From Candidatus Levybacteria bacterium RIFCSPHIGHO2_01_FULL_38_26 (lineage in GTDB: Bacteria; Patescibacteriota; Microgenomatia; Levybacterales; UBA12049), in contig MFNO01000030.1 of NCBI GenBank assembly GCA_001782075.1, forward strand, positions 1 through 33,300: a stretch of 33,300 nt of DNA, written 5' to 3'. Under the pieces are notes generated by a model, which saw only the letters and a program-made list of their open reading frames with translations, was not told the DNA's origin and ran no database searches. Of the stretch, positions 7,286-15,056 are shown piece by piece (the first letter of the stretch is position 1; every line of letters begins with the position of its first letter). The position numbers and the translations under genes were made by a program.

Positions 7286-7614
7286 CTAATATTTTTCATA
7301 CGGGTTTGGAGGAAAGATGGAATAGCTTTTCACTCCCCGAACAAATGGCAAATATTGGAGCTGAAGTCGGAAGAACGATTAACTGGAAAAGGAAAAAGAA
7401 TATTAAGATGAGTACAAATTCATTCTATAGGAGCTTAGAATTATTGGACCTAACGATTAATGATAAAAAAAATAAGAATTCCTTAAAGGAAATAGTCAGA
7501 GTTAGAGAAGCACTCGTAGACTTTTTTATTGGTGACAATATATATAAGTCTTCAAACAAACTTTGGGAAAAATATTTTTTATACTTTAACCTCGCCGCGA
7601 GAAAAAACAAGTGA
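7282..7614 (+). CDS. small helical protein coupled to DUF5674
   Basis: A 110-aa, probably all-helical protein: LEERWNSFSLPEQMANIGAE, VGRTINWKRKKN, then SFYRSLELLDLTINDKKNKN and RVREALVDFFIGDN, ending near FNLAARKNK. The pattern of an N-terminal GLEERW..., a central NW, an ELLDLTI...DPKNK-like block and VREALVDFF.GDN..KSS..LWEKYF resembles a small bacterial family that I know only as uncharacterised. It overlaps DUF5674 by ATGA and ends just before tRNA-His on the opposite strand. The pair has the size and coupling of a toxin-antitoxin or partner-protein unit, but nothing in the sequence proves that. Confidence 0.7.
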   Translation: MTNIFHTGLEERWNSFSLPEQMANIGAEVGRTINWKRKKNIKMSTNSFYRSLELLDLTINDKKNKNSLKEIVRVREALVDFFIGDNIYKSSNKLWEKYFLYFNLAARKNK

Positions 7615-7619
7615 ACTTG

Positions 7620-7692
7620 GGTGGCATACCGGATTCGAACCGGCAACCCCTAGGTCCACAACCTAGTGCTCTACCATTGAGCTAATACCACC
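7620..7692 (-). tRNA. tRNA-His (GTG)
   Basis: On the minus strand the acceptor GTGGTAT (from 7691) pairs with ATGCCAC (to 7621). A genome-encoded G-1 (7692) faces C73 (7620), the tRNA-His identity pair. The anticodon arm is CTAGG-TTGTGGA-CCTAG with GTG, and the T-loop is TTCGAAT. The following bases are CAA, so CCA is not encoded. Confidence 0.95.
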
Positions 7693-7772
7693 ACGGAAAA
7701 TTTACAGCTTAAGTATATCATAGTCAAAACCCTCCCTTCAATTATTTTGTGCCTCGACTTGAACACTGATAC

Positions 7773-7801
7773 TTGATCGTAGGGCTTAACTTGTTTATAG
7801 T
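7773..7801 (+). promoter_or_regulatory. promoter for the exported Cys/His-rich pair
   Basis: TTGATC (7773-7778), a 17-bp spacer, then TATAGT (7796-7801), and eight bases to the GTG start at 7810. Very short or absent leader. Confidence 0.5.
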
Positions 7802-7809
7802 ATTAGAGT

Positions 7810-8928
7810 GTGAATAAGCTCAAACTTACACTAATTATTTTCTCCTTTTTTATCTTCTCTGCAATAATTACTATCTTGCTGATATACTTTCCCTCTACTA
7901 ATAATCCTCAAGAAATTCCAGAGCTAAAAGATATATTGGGAGACGATCAAACTGCACGTTTAACTGCAGCGAGAAAATTGGCTGAAAGAGTGGGCGTTGA
8001 AGAAGCTCTAGAAATTTTGGAAAAATCTTCATTGCCTCACACAGGCGAAGGACACCTGGTAGTTCATCAGATAGGTTTTTACGCTTACAGCAAATATGGA
8101 ATTGATTCTATTCTGAAATGTAAAGATTACTTTTTGTACGCTTGCTATCATGGGGCTATTATAGAAGCAGCGTCAGATGGAGGATTTGAGGCTGTAACCA
8201 AAATGACCGATCAATGCAAATCCTCTTCCCTTCAGTATTTTCAATGCGTCCACGCCGCAGGACACGCTATTCTGGCTATGTGGGATTATGATCTGCCAAA
8301 GGCACTGGAAACATGTGACGATCTTTATGAAAAGGAAAACCGTTTTCCAGATGCTTTATCATCATGCCACAATGGTGTTTTTATGGAAAATATTTTTGGA
8401 GTACATGACTGGGGAGCTGGCAAAGAGACAAAAAGAGAATGGCTGTCGGAAGATCCATATTTTCCATGTAATTTTTTCTCCGAAAAATACCAAAAAGGCT
8501 GCTGGCTCAACCAAGCAGCAAGGATCATTGAAATTCATGGAGGAGATATTGGCAAATCAACTTCTACCTGTGAAGGAATCGGTAATGACCAGCATACATT
8601 TTGGTGTATAGACAATATTGCCAGACAAATCCACCCTCTCACTCTTGGTGATCCCAAAAAAAGCTTTGATCTTTGCCAACAGGTTGGAAAAAAATGGCAG
8701 AATGATTGCATCCTAATAAATGCGACAGCATTTTATTCCGTGGGCGGAAGAGAAGAGGCGATATATATTTGTTCGGAAACTCCCCAAAATATAAAAAGCG
8801 AATGTTATATGCGTATAACCGAACAAATAATTTCTGATTCCATAGACAGAAATACCAAAGAAGAAACTTGCAATAAAATGGAGCTTCCTTACAGAAATCA
8901 ATGCGTCTCTGGTTTGGATTCCTCATAA
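7810..8928 (+). CDS. exported Cys/His-rich helical repeat protein
   Basis: Starts with GTG. The N-terminal signal anchor (residues 4-27, LKLTLIIFSFFIFSAIITIL) is followed by an extracytoplasmic domain rich in Cys and His. Ordered motifs are HLVVH (82-86), C104, CYHG (112-115), CVHAAGH (146-152) and CHNGVFME (186-193). These are followed by PYFPC, then Cys pairs spaced about 9-12 residues in helical repeats (CEGI...WC, CQQVGKKWQNDC, CSETPQNIKSEC). The same motif order occurs in the neighbour at 8932, so the two are paralogues. The Cys pairs suggest disulfide-stapled helical hairpins, and the HxxxH, CYHG and HxxGH positions could bind a metal. I know no characterised family member. It is cotranscribed with the next gene, 3 bases away. 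Confidence 0.75.
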   Translation: MNKLKLTLIIFSFFIFSAIITILLIYFPSTNNPQEIPELKDILGDDQTARLTAARKLAERVGVEEALEILEKSSLPHTGEGHLVVHQIGFYAYSKYGIDSILKCKDYFLYACYHGAIIEAASDGGFEAVTKMTDQCKSSSLQYFQCVHAAGHAILAMWDYDLPKALETCDDLYEKENRFPDALSSCHNGVFMENIFGVHDWGAGKETKREWLSEDPYFPCNFFSEKYQKGCWLNQAARIIEIHGGDIGKSTSTCEGIGNDQHTFWCIDNIARQIHPLTLGDPKKSFDLCQQVGKKWQNDCILINATAFYSVGGREEAIYICSETPQNIKSECYMRITEQIISDSIDRNTKEETCNKMELPYRNQCVSGLDSS

Positions 8929-8931
8929 ATT

Positions 8932-10344
8932 ATGACAAAGACAGTAATTATTCTTTTTATATTTTTTTCTTTTTTACTACCCAACAATATTTTTGCCCAT
9001 TCTCAAATCCAAATCATAGAAATAACACCAGATGGTTTCATCCCCCAATCGGTCACAATTGACCAAAATTCAACGATTATTTTTGTTAATAAAGATGAGA
9101 CAGATCACTGGCCTGCCAGCAACACCCATCCCCACCATGATTTATACCCTGAATTTGACCCAAAAAAACCAATAAAACCTGGTGAATCATGGACGCTAAA
9201 ACAAGACGGTGGATTGAAAATAGGAGAGTGGAGATTTCACGATCACCTGCATCCGCATCAAAGAGGAATATTGACTGTGACAGAGGAGGAAGCTTCTGAG
9301 AAAAAAGAGTCAAACTTCATAAATGAATTTGGGAAATTTCTAGAAGATATTTGGACGCAAATTAAAAAATTATTTACTTTTGAATCAATATCGATCGGTC
9401 AAAAAAGTCTTCCTGATAAAAATATCTTCTTCGCCCAAACCTCATCTGAAAAAGAAAATACAATAAAAGTAATTGCAGAAAGCCATGGAGCGGATATGGC
9501 GTGGCAATATTTAAAAAATACTTTCAAAGGAGAAGCGGGAGCGGATGGAGATATTCACGATCTATCGCATCTGGCGGGCGGTCTAATTTATGAAAAAAAT
9601 GGGTTTAATGGCTTGGGAAATTGCACAAGCGAGTATGCATTTGGGTGCTATCATGGATTTTTGGACGTTGCTTTTGCCAAAAACCTTGATTTGCTTCGTG
9701 ATGCCGAAAAATCCTGCCTGAAAATGAATAGCCGAAACACCGGCTACGTCTCAGGCCCGGCCGCAAGCTGTATTCACGGCATCGGACACGGAGTCGCAAG
9801 TTTTTATTCAACTGCCAACCTAAATGAATCCCTAACCTCCTGCGCAAAACTCTCTATCGGGAAAGAGTATTGCTATGACGGAGTGTTTATGGAATTTGTC
9901 AGAAACGCGAAGGATTCTTTTTTCAATAAAAATGATTCTTTTTATCCATGCAGTCAATTAGAAATAGAGTTTGGCGATGAATACTCATTTGCCTGCGGAA
10001 GAAATCAACCTTCGCTTTTGATGGGAAGGTTTGATATGGAGTTTAATCAAGTCATTTCCGTCTGTCATTCTTCAAATTCGAAGCCTTTTAAAGAAGGATG
10101 TTTTGATTCTTTGGGTTTTACACTTGCCGCATTAGAAGACCCAAAACAGGTTATAGACGGCTGTCAAAATATTGGCGAAAATGAATTTGCATCGAGATGT
10201 CTAGTAGCAGCAGCAGGAGAAATGGTGTTTCAAGAAGTGCCTAATTGGCGGGAAAAATCTAGAGAAGTTTGCGATGCAGCTCTGGAGGAAAAAGAAAATT
10301 GTCAACCCCACGTTGACAGACTTATTCTGGAATACGGAAGATAA
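8932..10344 (+). CDS. cupredoxin-like domain fused to Cys/His-rich repeat domain, exported
   Basis: A signal peptide at about 1-22 (VIILFIFFSFLLPNNIFAHS) is followed by a cupredoxin/plastocyanin-like beta-sandwich at about 24-117 (ITPDGFIPQSVTIDQNSTII, FVNKDETDHWPASN, GEWRFHDHLHPHQRGILTV). The usual Cu-ligand Cys is absent; the ligand loop is His-rich (H103, H105, H107, H109), with more His at 59, 66, 68 and 69. After a linker, residues about 180-470 repeat the neighbour's domain: HDLSH (209-213), C231, CYHG (239-242), CIHGIGH (280-286), CYDGVFME (314-321), YPC, and late Cys pairs such as CQNIGENEFASRC. Probably a surface or periplasmic-side metal-binding protein. Copper specificity is unproven. 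Confidence 0.8.
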   Translation: MTKTVIILFIFFSFLLPNNIFAHSQIQIIEITPDGFIPQSVTIDQNSTIIFVNKDETDHWPASNTHPHHDLYPEFDPKKPIKPGESWTLKQDGGLKIGEWRFHDHLHPHQRGILTVTEEEASEKKESNFINEFGKFLEDIWTQIKKLFTFESISIGQKSLPDKNIFFAQTSSEKENTIKVIAESHGADMAWQYLKNTFKGEAGADGDIHDLSHLAGGLIYEKNGFNGLGNCTSEYAFGCYHGFLDVAFAKNLDLLRDAEKSCLKMNSRNTGYVSGPAASCIHGIGHGVASFYSTANLNESLTSCAKLSIGKEYCYDGVFMEFVRNAKDSFFNKNDSFYPCSQLEIEFGDEYSFACGRNQPSLLMGRFDMEFNQVISVCHSSNSKPFKEGCFDSLGFTLAALEDPKQVIDGCQNIGENEFASRCLVAAAGEMVFQEVPNWREKSREVCDAALEEKENCQPHVDRLILEYGR

Positions 10345-10375
10345 CCAAAAGATAATCGCTCTGTCATTGTTTATT

Positions 10376-11026
10376 TCAACTGGTTTTTGGTCTAAATGCT
10401 CTCGCGATTAAAAAACCAGCCAAAAACCCTCCAATATGCGCGAAGAAAGCGACTCCTCCTGCCTCCCCAGAAAACGGAAGAGAAACTGCTCCGGAAATCA
10501 ACTGAAGCACGAACCAATACCCAAGCATGAATGTCGCGGGGATGCTAACGATAGATGCAAACCCAAAAAAAGGAACAAGAGTTTTTACTTTCGCGTGAGG
10601 AAAAAGTACAAAATATGCTCCAAGCATACCTGCGACTGCTCCGGATGCTCCAAGCATTGGAATCTGGGAATTTGGCATAAACATATATTGGGCAAGCCCG
10701 CCAATAATTCCAGAAGTTAAATAAACAGGCAGAAAGAAAAGCCAGCCGAAATGCGCCTCAACATTGTCACCAAAAACCCACAAAAACAGCATGTTTGAAC
10801 CTATATGCAATAGTCCTCCGTGCAAAAACATTGATGTCACAAAAGGCAAAAGAGTTTGAAAATCTGAAAAGTCAACATTCGCGGGAACCAATGCATACTC
10901 ATAAATAAACGCGTCCGGATTTGGAGTGATAATTTGCTGGATAAAAACAAAAATATTTGCTGCGATAAGCAGAATATTCAAAATTGGAAGTCTATGCGTT
11001 GATATAGAATCTGAAATAGGAATCAT
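10376..11026 (-). CDS. rhomboid family intramembrane serine protease
   Basis: A six-helix rhomboid protease of 216 aa. Catalytic Ser128 lies in GASGA and catalytic His197 in AFFAHIGGF. The HGGLLHIGSNM motif, with the conserved His and Asn, is in the second membrane segment. N-terminal residues before the first helix are short and polar. It would cleave membrane proteins within the bilayer; substrates are unknown. It starts four bases after the stop of the PPC-domain gene, so the two form an operon driven from the promoter at 11475-11503. It converges with the 8932 gene. Confidence 0.93.
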   Translation of the reverse strand: MIPISDSISTHRLPILNILLIAANIFVFIQQIITPNPDAFIYEYALVPANVDFSDFQTLLPFVTSMFLHGGLLHIGSNMLFLWVFGDNVEAHFGWLFFLPVYLTSGIIGGLAQYMFMPNSQIPMLGASGAVAGMLGAYFVLFPHAKVKTLVPFFGFASIVSIPATFMLGYWFVLQLISGAVSLPFSGEAGGVAFFAHIGGFLAGFLIARAFRPKTS

Positions 11027-11029
11027 GTT

Positions 11030-11464
11030 CTATAGACTCTCTGGCAAGTTCCAAAGCTTCAGTCCGATTTCTTCATCATGAGATTTAGTGTGACTGCTGT
11101 CAAAAACTGTTAAGACAATTTCAACTGTCGCCGATACCACTCCGCTGACCAGATGCCCGCCAAGAACATTCATATCCTCATCCGAAATAGTTACATGATT
11201 ATGAACCAATGGCTTGCCTTCAAAAATAGCAACAGAACCAACAAGACTCGTCAATTCAAATATTCCTTTAAATGTTTTCTCTTTGTACTTTTTGGTATCC
11301 ACTCGATAATGCGCAAGACTCGGATTTTCGACCGACCCAATTCCTACTATTCCAGCATTCTTAACATCCAATTTCTCACAAAATTTTTTAACAGACTCAT
11401 TAATCTCCTCGCCTTTTAAGAGCCGAATAAGGTATTTATCCGCACTTACCTTTGAATAAAACAT
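11030..11464 (-). CDS. PPC/DUF296 domain protein
   Basis: A 144-aa single-domain protein of the PPC (DUF296) family, a trimeric fold found in bacterial proteins and in plant AT-hook proteins. Motifs: YLIRLLKGEEINESVKKFCE, GIVGIGSVENPSLAHY, PLVHNHVTISDEDMNVLGGH and LVSGVVSATVEIVL. The two closely spaced His (VHNH) and the GGHL motif are the usual putative metal-site residues. The ATG at 11464 is preferred over the Met at 11503 because TTGAGA-17-TATAAT ends ten bases before it and overlaps the longer N-terminus. DNA binding should not be assumed, since no AT-hook is present. Confidence 0.85.
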   Translation of the reverse strand: MFYSKVSADKYLIRLLKGEEINESVKKFCEKLDVKNAGIVGIGSVENPSLAHYRVDTKKYKEKTFKGIFELTSLVGSVAIFEGKPLVHNHVTISDEDMNVLGGHLVSGVVSATVEIVLTVFDSSHTKSHDEEIGLKLWNLPESL

Positions 11465-11474
11465 AATCAAATCT

Positions 11475-11503
11475 ATTATAAACAATGTACCAAATACTCT
11501 CAA
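11475..11503 (-). promoter_or_regulatory. promoter for PPC-rhomboid operon
   Basis: TTGAGA (11503-11498), a 17-bp spacer and a perfect TATAAT (11480-11475), ten bases before the ATG at 11464. It is divergent from the PHP gene promoter. Confidence 0.7.
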
Positions 11504-11523
11504 GGAAGAAAGTTATTCAGATT

Positions 11524-11532
11524 TGATAAAAT
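11524..11532 (+). promoter_or_regulatory. extended -10 promoter for the PHP gene
   Basis: TGATAAAAT, eight bases before the ATG at 11541. Same nine-base word as upstream of obg, DUF5674 and the VOC gene. Confidence 0.5.
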
Positions 11533-11540
11533 AATTCTTA

Positions 11541-12314
11541 ATGAAAGAGATTTTAGGAGCTTATTCAAGAGATCAAAAGCTCGCTGATCCCCACGTTCAT
11601 ACCAATAAATCCAGAGATGCCTACTTAGCTCCGGAGCAAATTGTTGAGATAACAGTCGCAAGCGAACTACTGCATACAATCGCGATAACCGACCATGATA
11701 AAGTTTCCCCATCAATAGAGGCTTTTGAATACGCTCAGAGACATGGATATTCTCTTGAAGTAGTCAGCGGATCGGAAATTTCTACACTTGATGGTCATTT
11801 ATTGGCTCTCTATATCGAATATGATATTCCGAGTCACCAATCGGTGGAACAAACAATTAAAGAAATCCACAAGCAAGACGGCCTTGCAATAGCAGTTCAT
11901 CCGTTTTTTAAAAGAATAAGATCTCTAAATCAACAAAGAATTCTGGATGTTATCAAAAATGATGACCCTGAAATATATCTGGACGGATTTGAAATATTCA
12001 ACGCGGGAGTAAACAGTTATCCTAAAACAACTGCAATAAAAGAGGCAGGTGAATTTTATCTTCAACACAAAGGCTTTCTCGGAGCGCCAATCGGATCAAG
12101 CGACAATCACTATTTTACTCCCGGCAGGGGATTAACAGCTTATAAAAAAGATCTTAAAGAATCAATAAAATCTAGAGAAACTGCTGTGCTTATGTTAGAA
12201 GATCATGAAAGCGCACAAATTAGACATCACGCTATCAATTTATTTCCAAAAGAAATAAACCCGCTAGTTGCTAAGCTTGAAAAATATAGAGAATTGAGAA
12301 ACAAAAGAGAATAA
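11541..12314 (+). CDS. PHP domain phosphoesterase
   Basis: A 257-aa metal-dependent phosphoesterase of the PHP superfamily. Metal-ligand motifs in order are DPHVHTNKSRD (HxH near the N-terminus), AITDHDKVS, SGSEIST, IAVHPFFK and GSSDNHYF. Family members hydrolyse nucleotides, oligonucleotides or histidinol phosphate. This stand-alone form resembles the YciV/Trpphos-like group, but the substrate cannot be read from the sequence. Monocistronic, with a leaderless-type promoter. It converges with the small membrane protein at 12352. Confidence 0.88.
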   Translation: MKEILGAYSRDQKLADPHVHTNKSRDAYLAPEQIVEITVASELLHTIAITDHDKVSPSIEAFEYAQRHGYSLEVVSGSEISTLDGHLLALYIEYDIPSHQSVEQTIKEIHKQDGLAIAVHPFFKRIRSLNQQRILDVIKNDDPEIYLDGFEIFNAGVNSYPKTTAIKEAGEFYLQHKGFLGAPIGSSDNHYFTPGRGLTAYKKDLKESIKSRETAVLMLEDHESAQIRHHAINLFPKEINPLVAKLEKYRELRNKRE

Positions 12315-12330
12315 ACAAATAAACCCAAGG

Positions 12331-12353
12331 AGCTTTTACTTGAAGCTAGTTTT
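12331..12353 (+). terminator. weak hairpin between convergent genes
   Basis: AGCTT (12331-12335) pairs with AAGCT (12343-12347) around a 7-base loop, and a short T-rich stretch follows. A weak, possibly bidirectional terminator; low stability. Confidence 0.3.
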
Positions 12354-12807
12354 AAATGCCAAAGAGAAGTCTGACAATAATCGCTAATACCAAAGTTATT
12401 ATAAAAGCCCCGATGGTTATACCGGTAACTCCGGCGATCTTCAAGGCCTTACTTTTACTCGATTTCCATAATTTAATATTTATGGCAAAAGCTCCTCCTC
12501 CAATAGCTCCCCCAATCAAGCCGCCAATAAAAATTAAAATGAGTGGGATGCCGCAGACGAAATATTCATACCATTTCAGACCACTCCAAAAACCTGGTTT
12601 TTTAATCTTATGTGGTTGAGATGGGGAAGACTTTGGGTTTTTGGCTACTTGAGGTTTAATATTGTCTAAAGCTCTGAATTTAATCATCGAATGTGAGTCT
12701 AGTGGAGGCTTCAGTGATGTCAAAGGAAGAGGGGAAATTGGGCTTGCATTGTTCGGAGTATTTAATTTGGGACCTTTTTGCGGATCCATAATTATAGCTT
12801 CCAACAT
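12352..12807 (-). CDS. small Pro-rich membrane protein
   Basis: Unrecognised, 151 aa at most. The N-terminal 75 residues are low-complexity and rich in P, S and K (NNASPISPLPLTSLKPPLDS). Two hydrophobic segments follow, about 82-108 (with GGLIGGAIGGGAFAIN) and 121-149 (GVTGITIGAFIITLVLAIIV). The start is ambiguous: Met at 12807 or at 12789. A TATAAT lies one base before the 12789 ATG, too close to serve it. The gene may be read from the tRNA-Gly/tRNA-Arg transcription unit just upstream on the same strand. Likely a membrane-embedded protein with a disordered cytoplasmic tail; no function inferred. Confidence 0.6.
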   Translation of the reverse strand: MLEAIIMDPQKGPKLNTPNNASPISPLPLTSLKPPLDSHSMIKFRALDNIKPQVAKNPKSSPSQPHKIKKPGFWSGLKWYEYFVCGIPLILIFIGGLIGGAIGGGAFAINIKLWKSSKSKALKIAGVTGITIGAFIITLVLAIIVRLLFGI

Positions 12808-12829
12808 AAGGACTAAACCATGTTGTGTG

Positions 12830-12902
12830 TGACCCTGGAGGGAGTCGAACCCCCAACCTTGTCGTTAGAACCGACCTGCTCTATCCATTGAGCTACAGGG
12901 CC
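12830..12902 (-). tRNA. tRNA-Arg (TCT)
   Basis: The acceptor GGCCCTG pairs with CAGGGTC, with discriminator A. The anticodon loop GTTCTAA contains TCT, the T-arm is GGGGG-TTCGACT-CCCTC. It is followed by CAC, so CCA is not encoded. It lies 19 bases from tRNA-Gly on the same strand. Confidence 0.93.
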
Positions 12903-12921
12903 AAGAACATATTTGCTTGTG

Positions 12922-12992
12922 AGCGGGATAGGGGAGTCGAACCCCTCTTTTTTGCTTGGAAAGCAAATGTTGAGCCGATCAACTAATCCCGC
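12922..12992 (-). tRNA. tRNA-Gly (TCC)
   Basis: The acceptor GCGGGAT pairs with ATCCCGC, with discriminator T as expected for bacterial tRNA-Gly. The anticodon arm is TTTGC-TTTCCAA-GCAAA with TCC, the D-stem is GTTG/CAAC and the T-loop is TTCGACT. CCA is not encoded. Confidence 0.92.
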
Positions 12993-13047
12993 TAAATCTT
13001 ATACAATTTTATCAAAAAGTCGATGATATTACTATACCTAAGTGGTG

Positions 13048-13053
13048 TATAAT
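13048..13053 (+). promoter_or_regulatory. -10 element for transaldolase gene
   Basis: TATAAT directly preceded by TG, 19 bases before the ATG at 13073. No convincing -35. The leader would be about 12 bases without a clear Shine-Dalgarno. Confidence 0.4.
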
Positions 13054-13072
13054 TACAATAGCATAGTTTTCC

Positions 13073-13954
13073 ATGAAACCACGAAATCTTAAAACAAAAA
13101 TATTTCTGGATAGCGGGGATCCGGAGGAGACAAAAGAAGTTATAAAACTCCTTAGGTTTCTTGATGGTCAAACCACAAATCCTACTCTTATTTCTAAAAA
13201 TCCGGCAGCTAAAGTCCGTTTGGATAAAGGAGATAAATTCACAAAAGAGGAGATTCTGGGATTTTACAAAGAGGTTGTTAAAGAAATTTCAAATCTAATT
13301 CCGCAAGGATCAATATCTATAGAAGTATATTCTGATAAAAACACTAACTCTGAGGAAATGTTGGAGCAGGGAAGAGAAATGTTTTCCTGGATTCCAGGTG
13401 CCCATATCAAATTTCCTGCGACCAAAGAAGGTCTTAAAGCTGCAAATCAAGCTGTCAAAGAAGGAATGCGGGTAAATATGACTCTTTGCTTTTCCCAAGA
13501 ACAAGCAGCAGCGGTATATACCGCGACTAATAATTCCAAACAAAAAAGCTTAAAAGGTTTTAAAAACGTATTTGTCTCGCCTTTTATCGGAAGACTTGAC
13601 GATAAAGGAGAAAACGGCATGGACCTTATTGAAAATATTATTCGCATGTATCAAAAAGGAGACGGACACGTCGAAGTTCTTACTGCAAGCGTCAGAACTC
13701 TGGATCATTTTTTGTATGCGATTAAACTCGGAAGCAATATTATTACTTCTCCATTTAAGATAATCAAAGAATGGGCAGAAAAAGGAATGCCAATGCCGGA
13801 TGAAAGTTTTGAATATAAAGCCTCAGGACTAAAACCAATTCCATATCAAGAAATCGACCTCAACAAACCCTGGCAGGAATATAACGTCAAACACGAATTA
13901 ACTGACATCGGAATAGAAAAATTCTCCGAAGACTGGAACAAGCTTATTAAATAG
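13073..13954 (+). CDS. tal: transaldolase family protein
   Basis: A 293-aa TIM-barrel aldolase of the transaldolase/fructose-6-phosphate aldolase family, in the non-oxidative pentose phosphate pathway. Motifs: the N-terminal FLDSGDPEE, DGQTTNPTLISKNP, the Schiff-base lysine K113 in AHIKFPAT, VNMTLCFS, NVFVSPFIGRLDDKG and EVLTASVRTLDHFL. It is intermediate in length between the short TalC-like and the long TalB forms. It is monocistronic, and the next gene has its own promoter. Together with the cupin-type PGI at 20497 it points to a sugar-phosphate interconversion pathway that can feed ribose 5-phosphate to purine synthesis. Confidence 0.9.
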   Translation: MKPRNLKTKIFLDSGDPEETKEVIKLLRFLDGQTTNPTLISKNPAAKVRLDKGDKFTKEEILGFYKEVVKEISNLIPQGSISIEVYSDKNTNSEEMLEQGREMFSWIPGAHIKFPATKEGLKAANQAVKEGMRVNMTLCFSQEQAAAVYTATNNSKQKSLKGFKNVFVSPFIGRLDDKGENGMDLIENIIRMYQKGDGHVEVLTASVRTLDHFLYAIKLGSNIITSPFKIIKEWAEKGMPMPDESFEYKASGLKPIPYQEIDLNKPWQEYNVKHELTDIGIEKFSEDWNKLIK

Positions 13955-13981
13955 CCAGTTTTGACAATTAGAGTTAACCGC

Positions 13982-14010
13982 TTGCTTTTTTAGAATAACC
14001 CAAGTATTAT
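13982..14010 (+). promoter_or_regulatory. promoter for receiver-domain gene
   Basis: TTGCTT (13982-13987), a 17-bp spacer, then TATTAT (14005-14010). It is followed by a short leader with the strong Shine-Dalgarno AAGGGGGTGG (14020-14029) before the ATG at 14034. This gene is not leaderless. Confidence 0.55.
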
Positions 14011-14033
14011 TGAGCTGCCAAGGGGGTGGTACT

Positions 14034-14423
14034 ATGGCAAAGAAAACCATTCTCATTGCTGATGACAACGATGAACTTAGAAGTTTTCTGAGAAAGGCCT
14101 TAATTGCCAACAATCATAACGTAATTGAAGCTTCCGACGGAGCAGAAGCGCTGGAGACAGTAGAAAACAACCCGCCTGACCTCATAGTGCTTGATCTCGT
14201 GCTGCCAAAAGTATCAGGAGAAACAGTATGCACCAAGATCAAAAGCACGCATCCGAATATAATCATAATCGCGCTGACAGCAAAATCCAACACTGACGAT
14301 ATTGTACGAGGATTACAAATAGGCGCTGATGATTATGTGACAAAACCGTTTGTAAAAGAGGAGCTTATAGCTCGAATAGAAGCAAAACTCAAATCATCTA
14401 CAAAAGAAGAAGGATACCAGTAA
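14034..14423 (+). CDS. single-domain response regulator (CheY-like)
   Basis: A 129-aa receiver domain with no output domain. Acidic pocket D10-D11, phospho-acceptor D54 (VLDLVLP), switch T82 (ALTAKS) and K104 (VTKPF) are all present. The start is the ATG at 14034 behind AAGGGGGTGG; an upstream in-frame TTG at 14010 lies inside the promoter. No histidine kinase is in the window. The next gene, a membrane protein with a PH-like domain, begins seven bases downstream, so the two are probably cotranscribed and may be functionally linked. Confidence 0.92.
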   Translation: MAKKTILIADDNDELRSFLRKALIANNHNVIEASDGAEALETVENNPPDLIVLDLVLPKVSGETVCTKIKSTHPNIIIIALTAKSNTDDIVRGLQIGADDYVTKPFVKEELIARIEAKLKSSTKEEGYQ

Positions 14424-14430
14424 AGAAACC

Positions 14431-14940
14431 GTGCCCAACGAGGTTAAAATAACATGCAGAGAAAGCATTGCATTGGTTGTGACAAGAATTCTTGGCATAG
14501 AACTCCTTTTCGGGTTTTTGTTCTTTCTTACGACTATGTTTATTTCTTTCCTCTCCACGTCTTTTCAATTAATTGACATCTTCCTTTCATATACTTTGGT
14601 TTTGATTCTCTTTTCCATAGTCAATGCTTTGATTATATTTTTCGTTATTCTTCAATGGTACTCCCGGTACTCGGAGGTTACAAAAAAAGGTGTTATCAAG
14701 CATGAAGGAATTCTTTATAAAAGAAAACAGACATACGCATGCAGCTTTATCGAGACAATTACATTGCATCAATCATTTATCGGAACGATTCTTGATTTCG
14801 GGACTCTGGAGTTGTATGATCCTGCTCTAAAAGAACAGGTATATCTTCATAATATTCCAAACCCAAAAAAATACAATGATATTTTGCATAATATCTTCCC
14901 GAAGAACAACAAACAATATACGCCTATAATCCCCAGGTGA
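14431..14940 (+). CDS. membrane protein with bacterial PH-like domain
   Basis: A 169-aa protein starting with GTG. Two transmembrane helices (about 15-45 and 50-77) are followed by a domain with the pattern of bacterial PH domains (DUF304/bPH_2): RYSEVTKKGVIKHEGILYKR, FIETITLHQSFIGTILDFGT, LELYDP and VYLHNIPNPKKY. Such proteins are membrane-associated with unknown ligands. It is seven bases downstream of the CheY-like gene and probably depends on its promoter. It is followed by a 116-base gap and then tRNA-Leu. Confidence 0.75.
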   Translation: MPNEVKITCRESIALVVTRILGIELLFGFLFFLTTMFISFLSTSFQLIDIFLSYTLVLILFSIVNALIIFFVILQWYSRYSEVTKKGVIKHEGILYKRKQTYACSFIETITLHQSFIGTILDFGTLELYDPALKEQVYLHNIPNPKKYNDILHNIFPKNNKQYTPIIPR

Positions 14941-15056
14941 GCAAATCCGATCCAAATCCATTCTCGCCAAATTTTCCGCAGAATGGAATTTCGTTCTCAA
15001 AAAATCCGCTGCTCTTGATAGACCTCGGAATTTGAGCTAAAATATAGAGGTTGCTT

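Noticed and set aside
12356-12619. Plus-strand open frame opposite the small membrane protein
   Set aside because: The minus-strand frame has clear transmembrane segments and runs longer; the plus frame is Pro/Lys-rich mirror sequence.
12784-12796. TATAAT at 12796-12791 as promoter of the 12352 gene
   Set aside because: Only one base before the ATG at 12789 and inside the longer frame; transcription would start within the gene.
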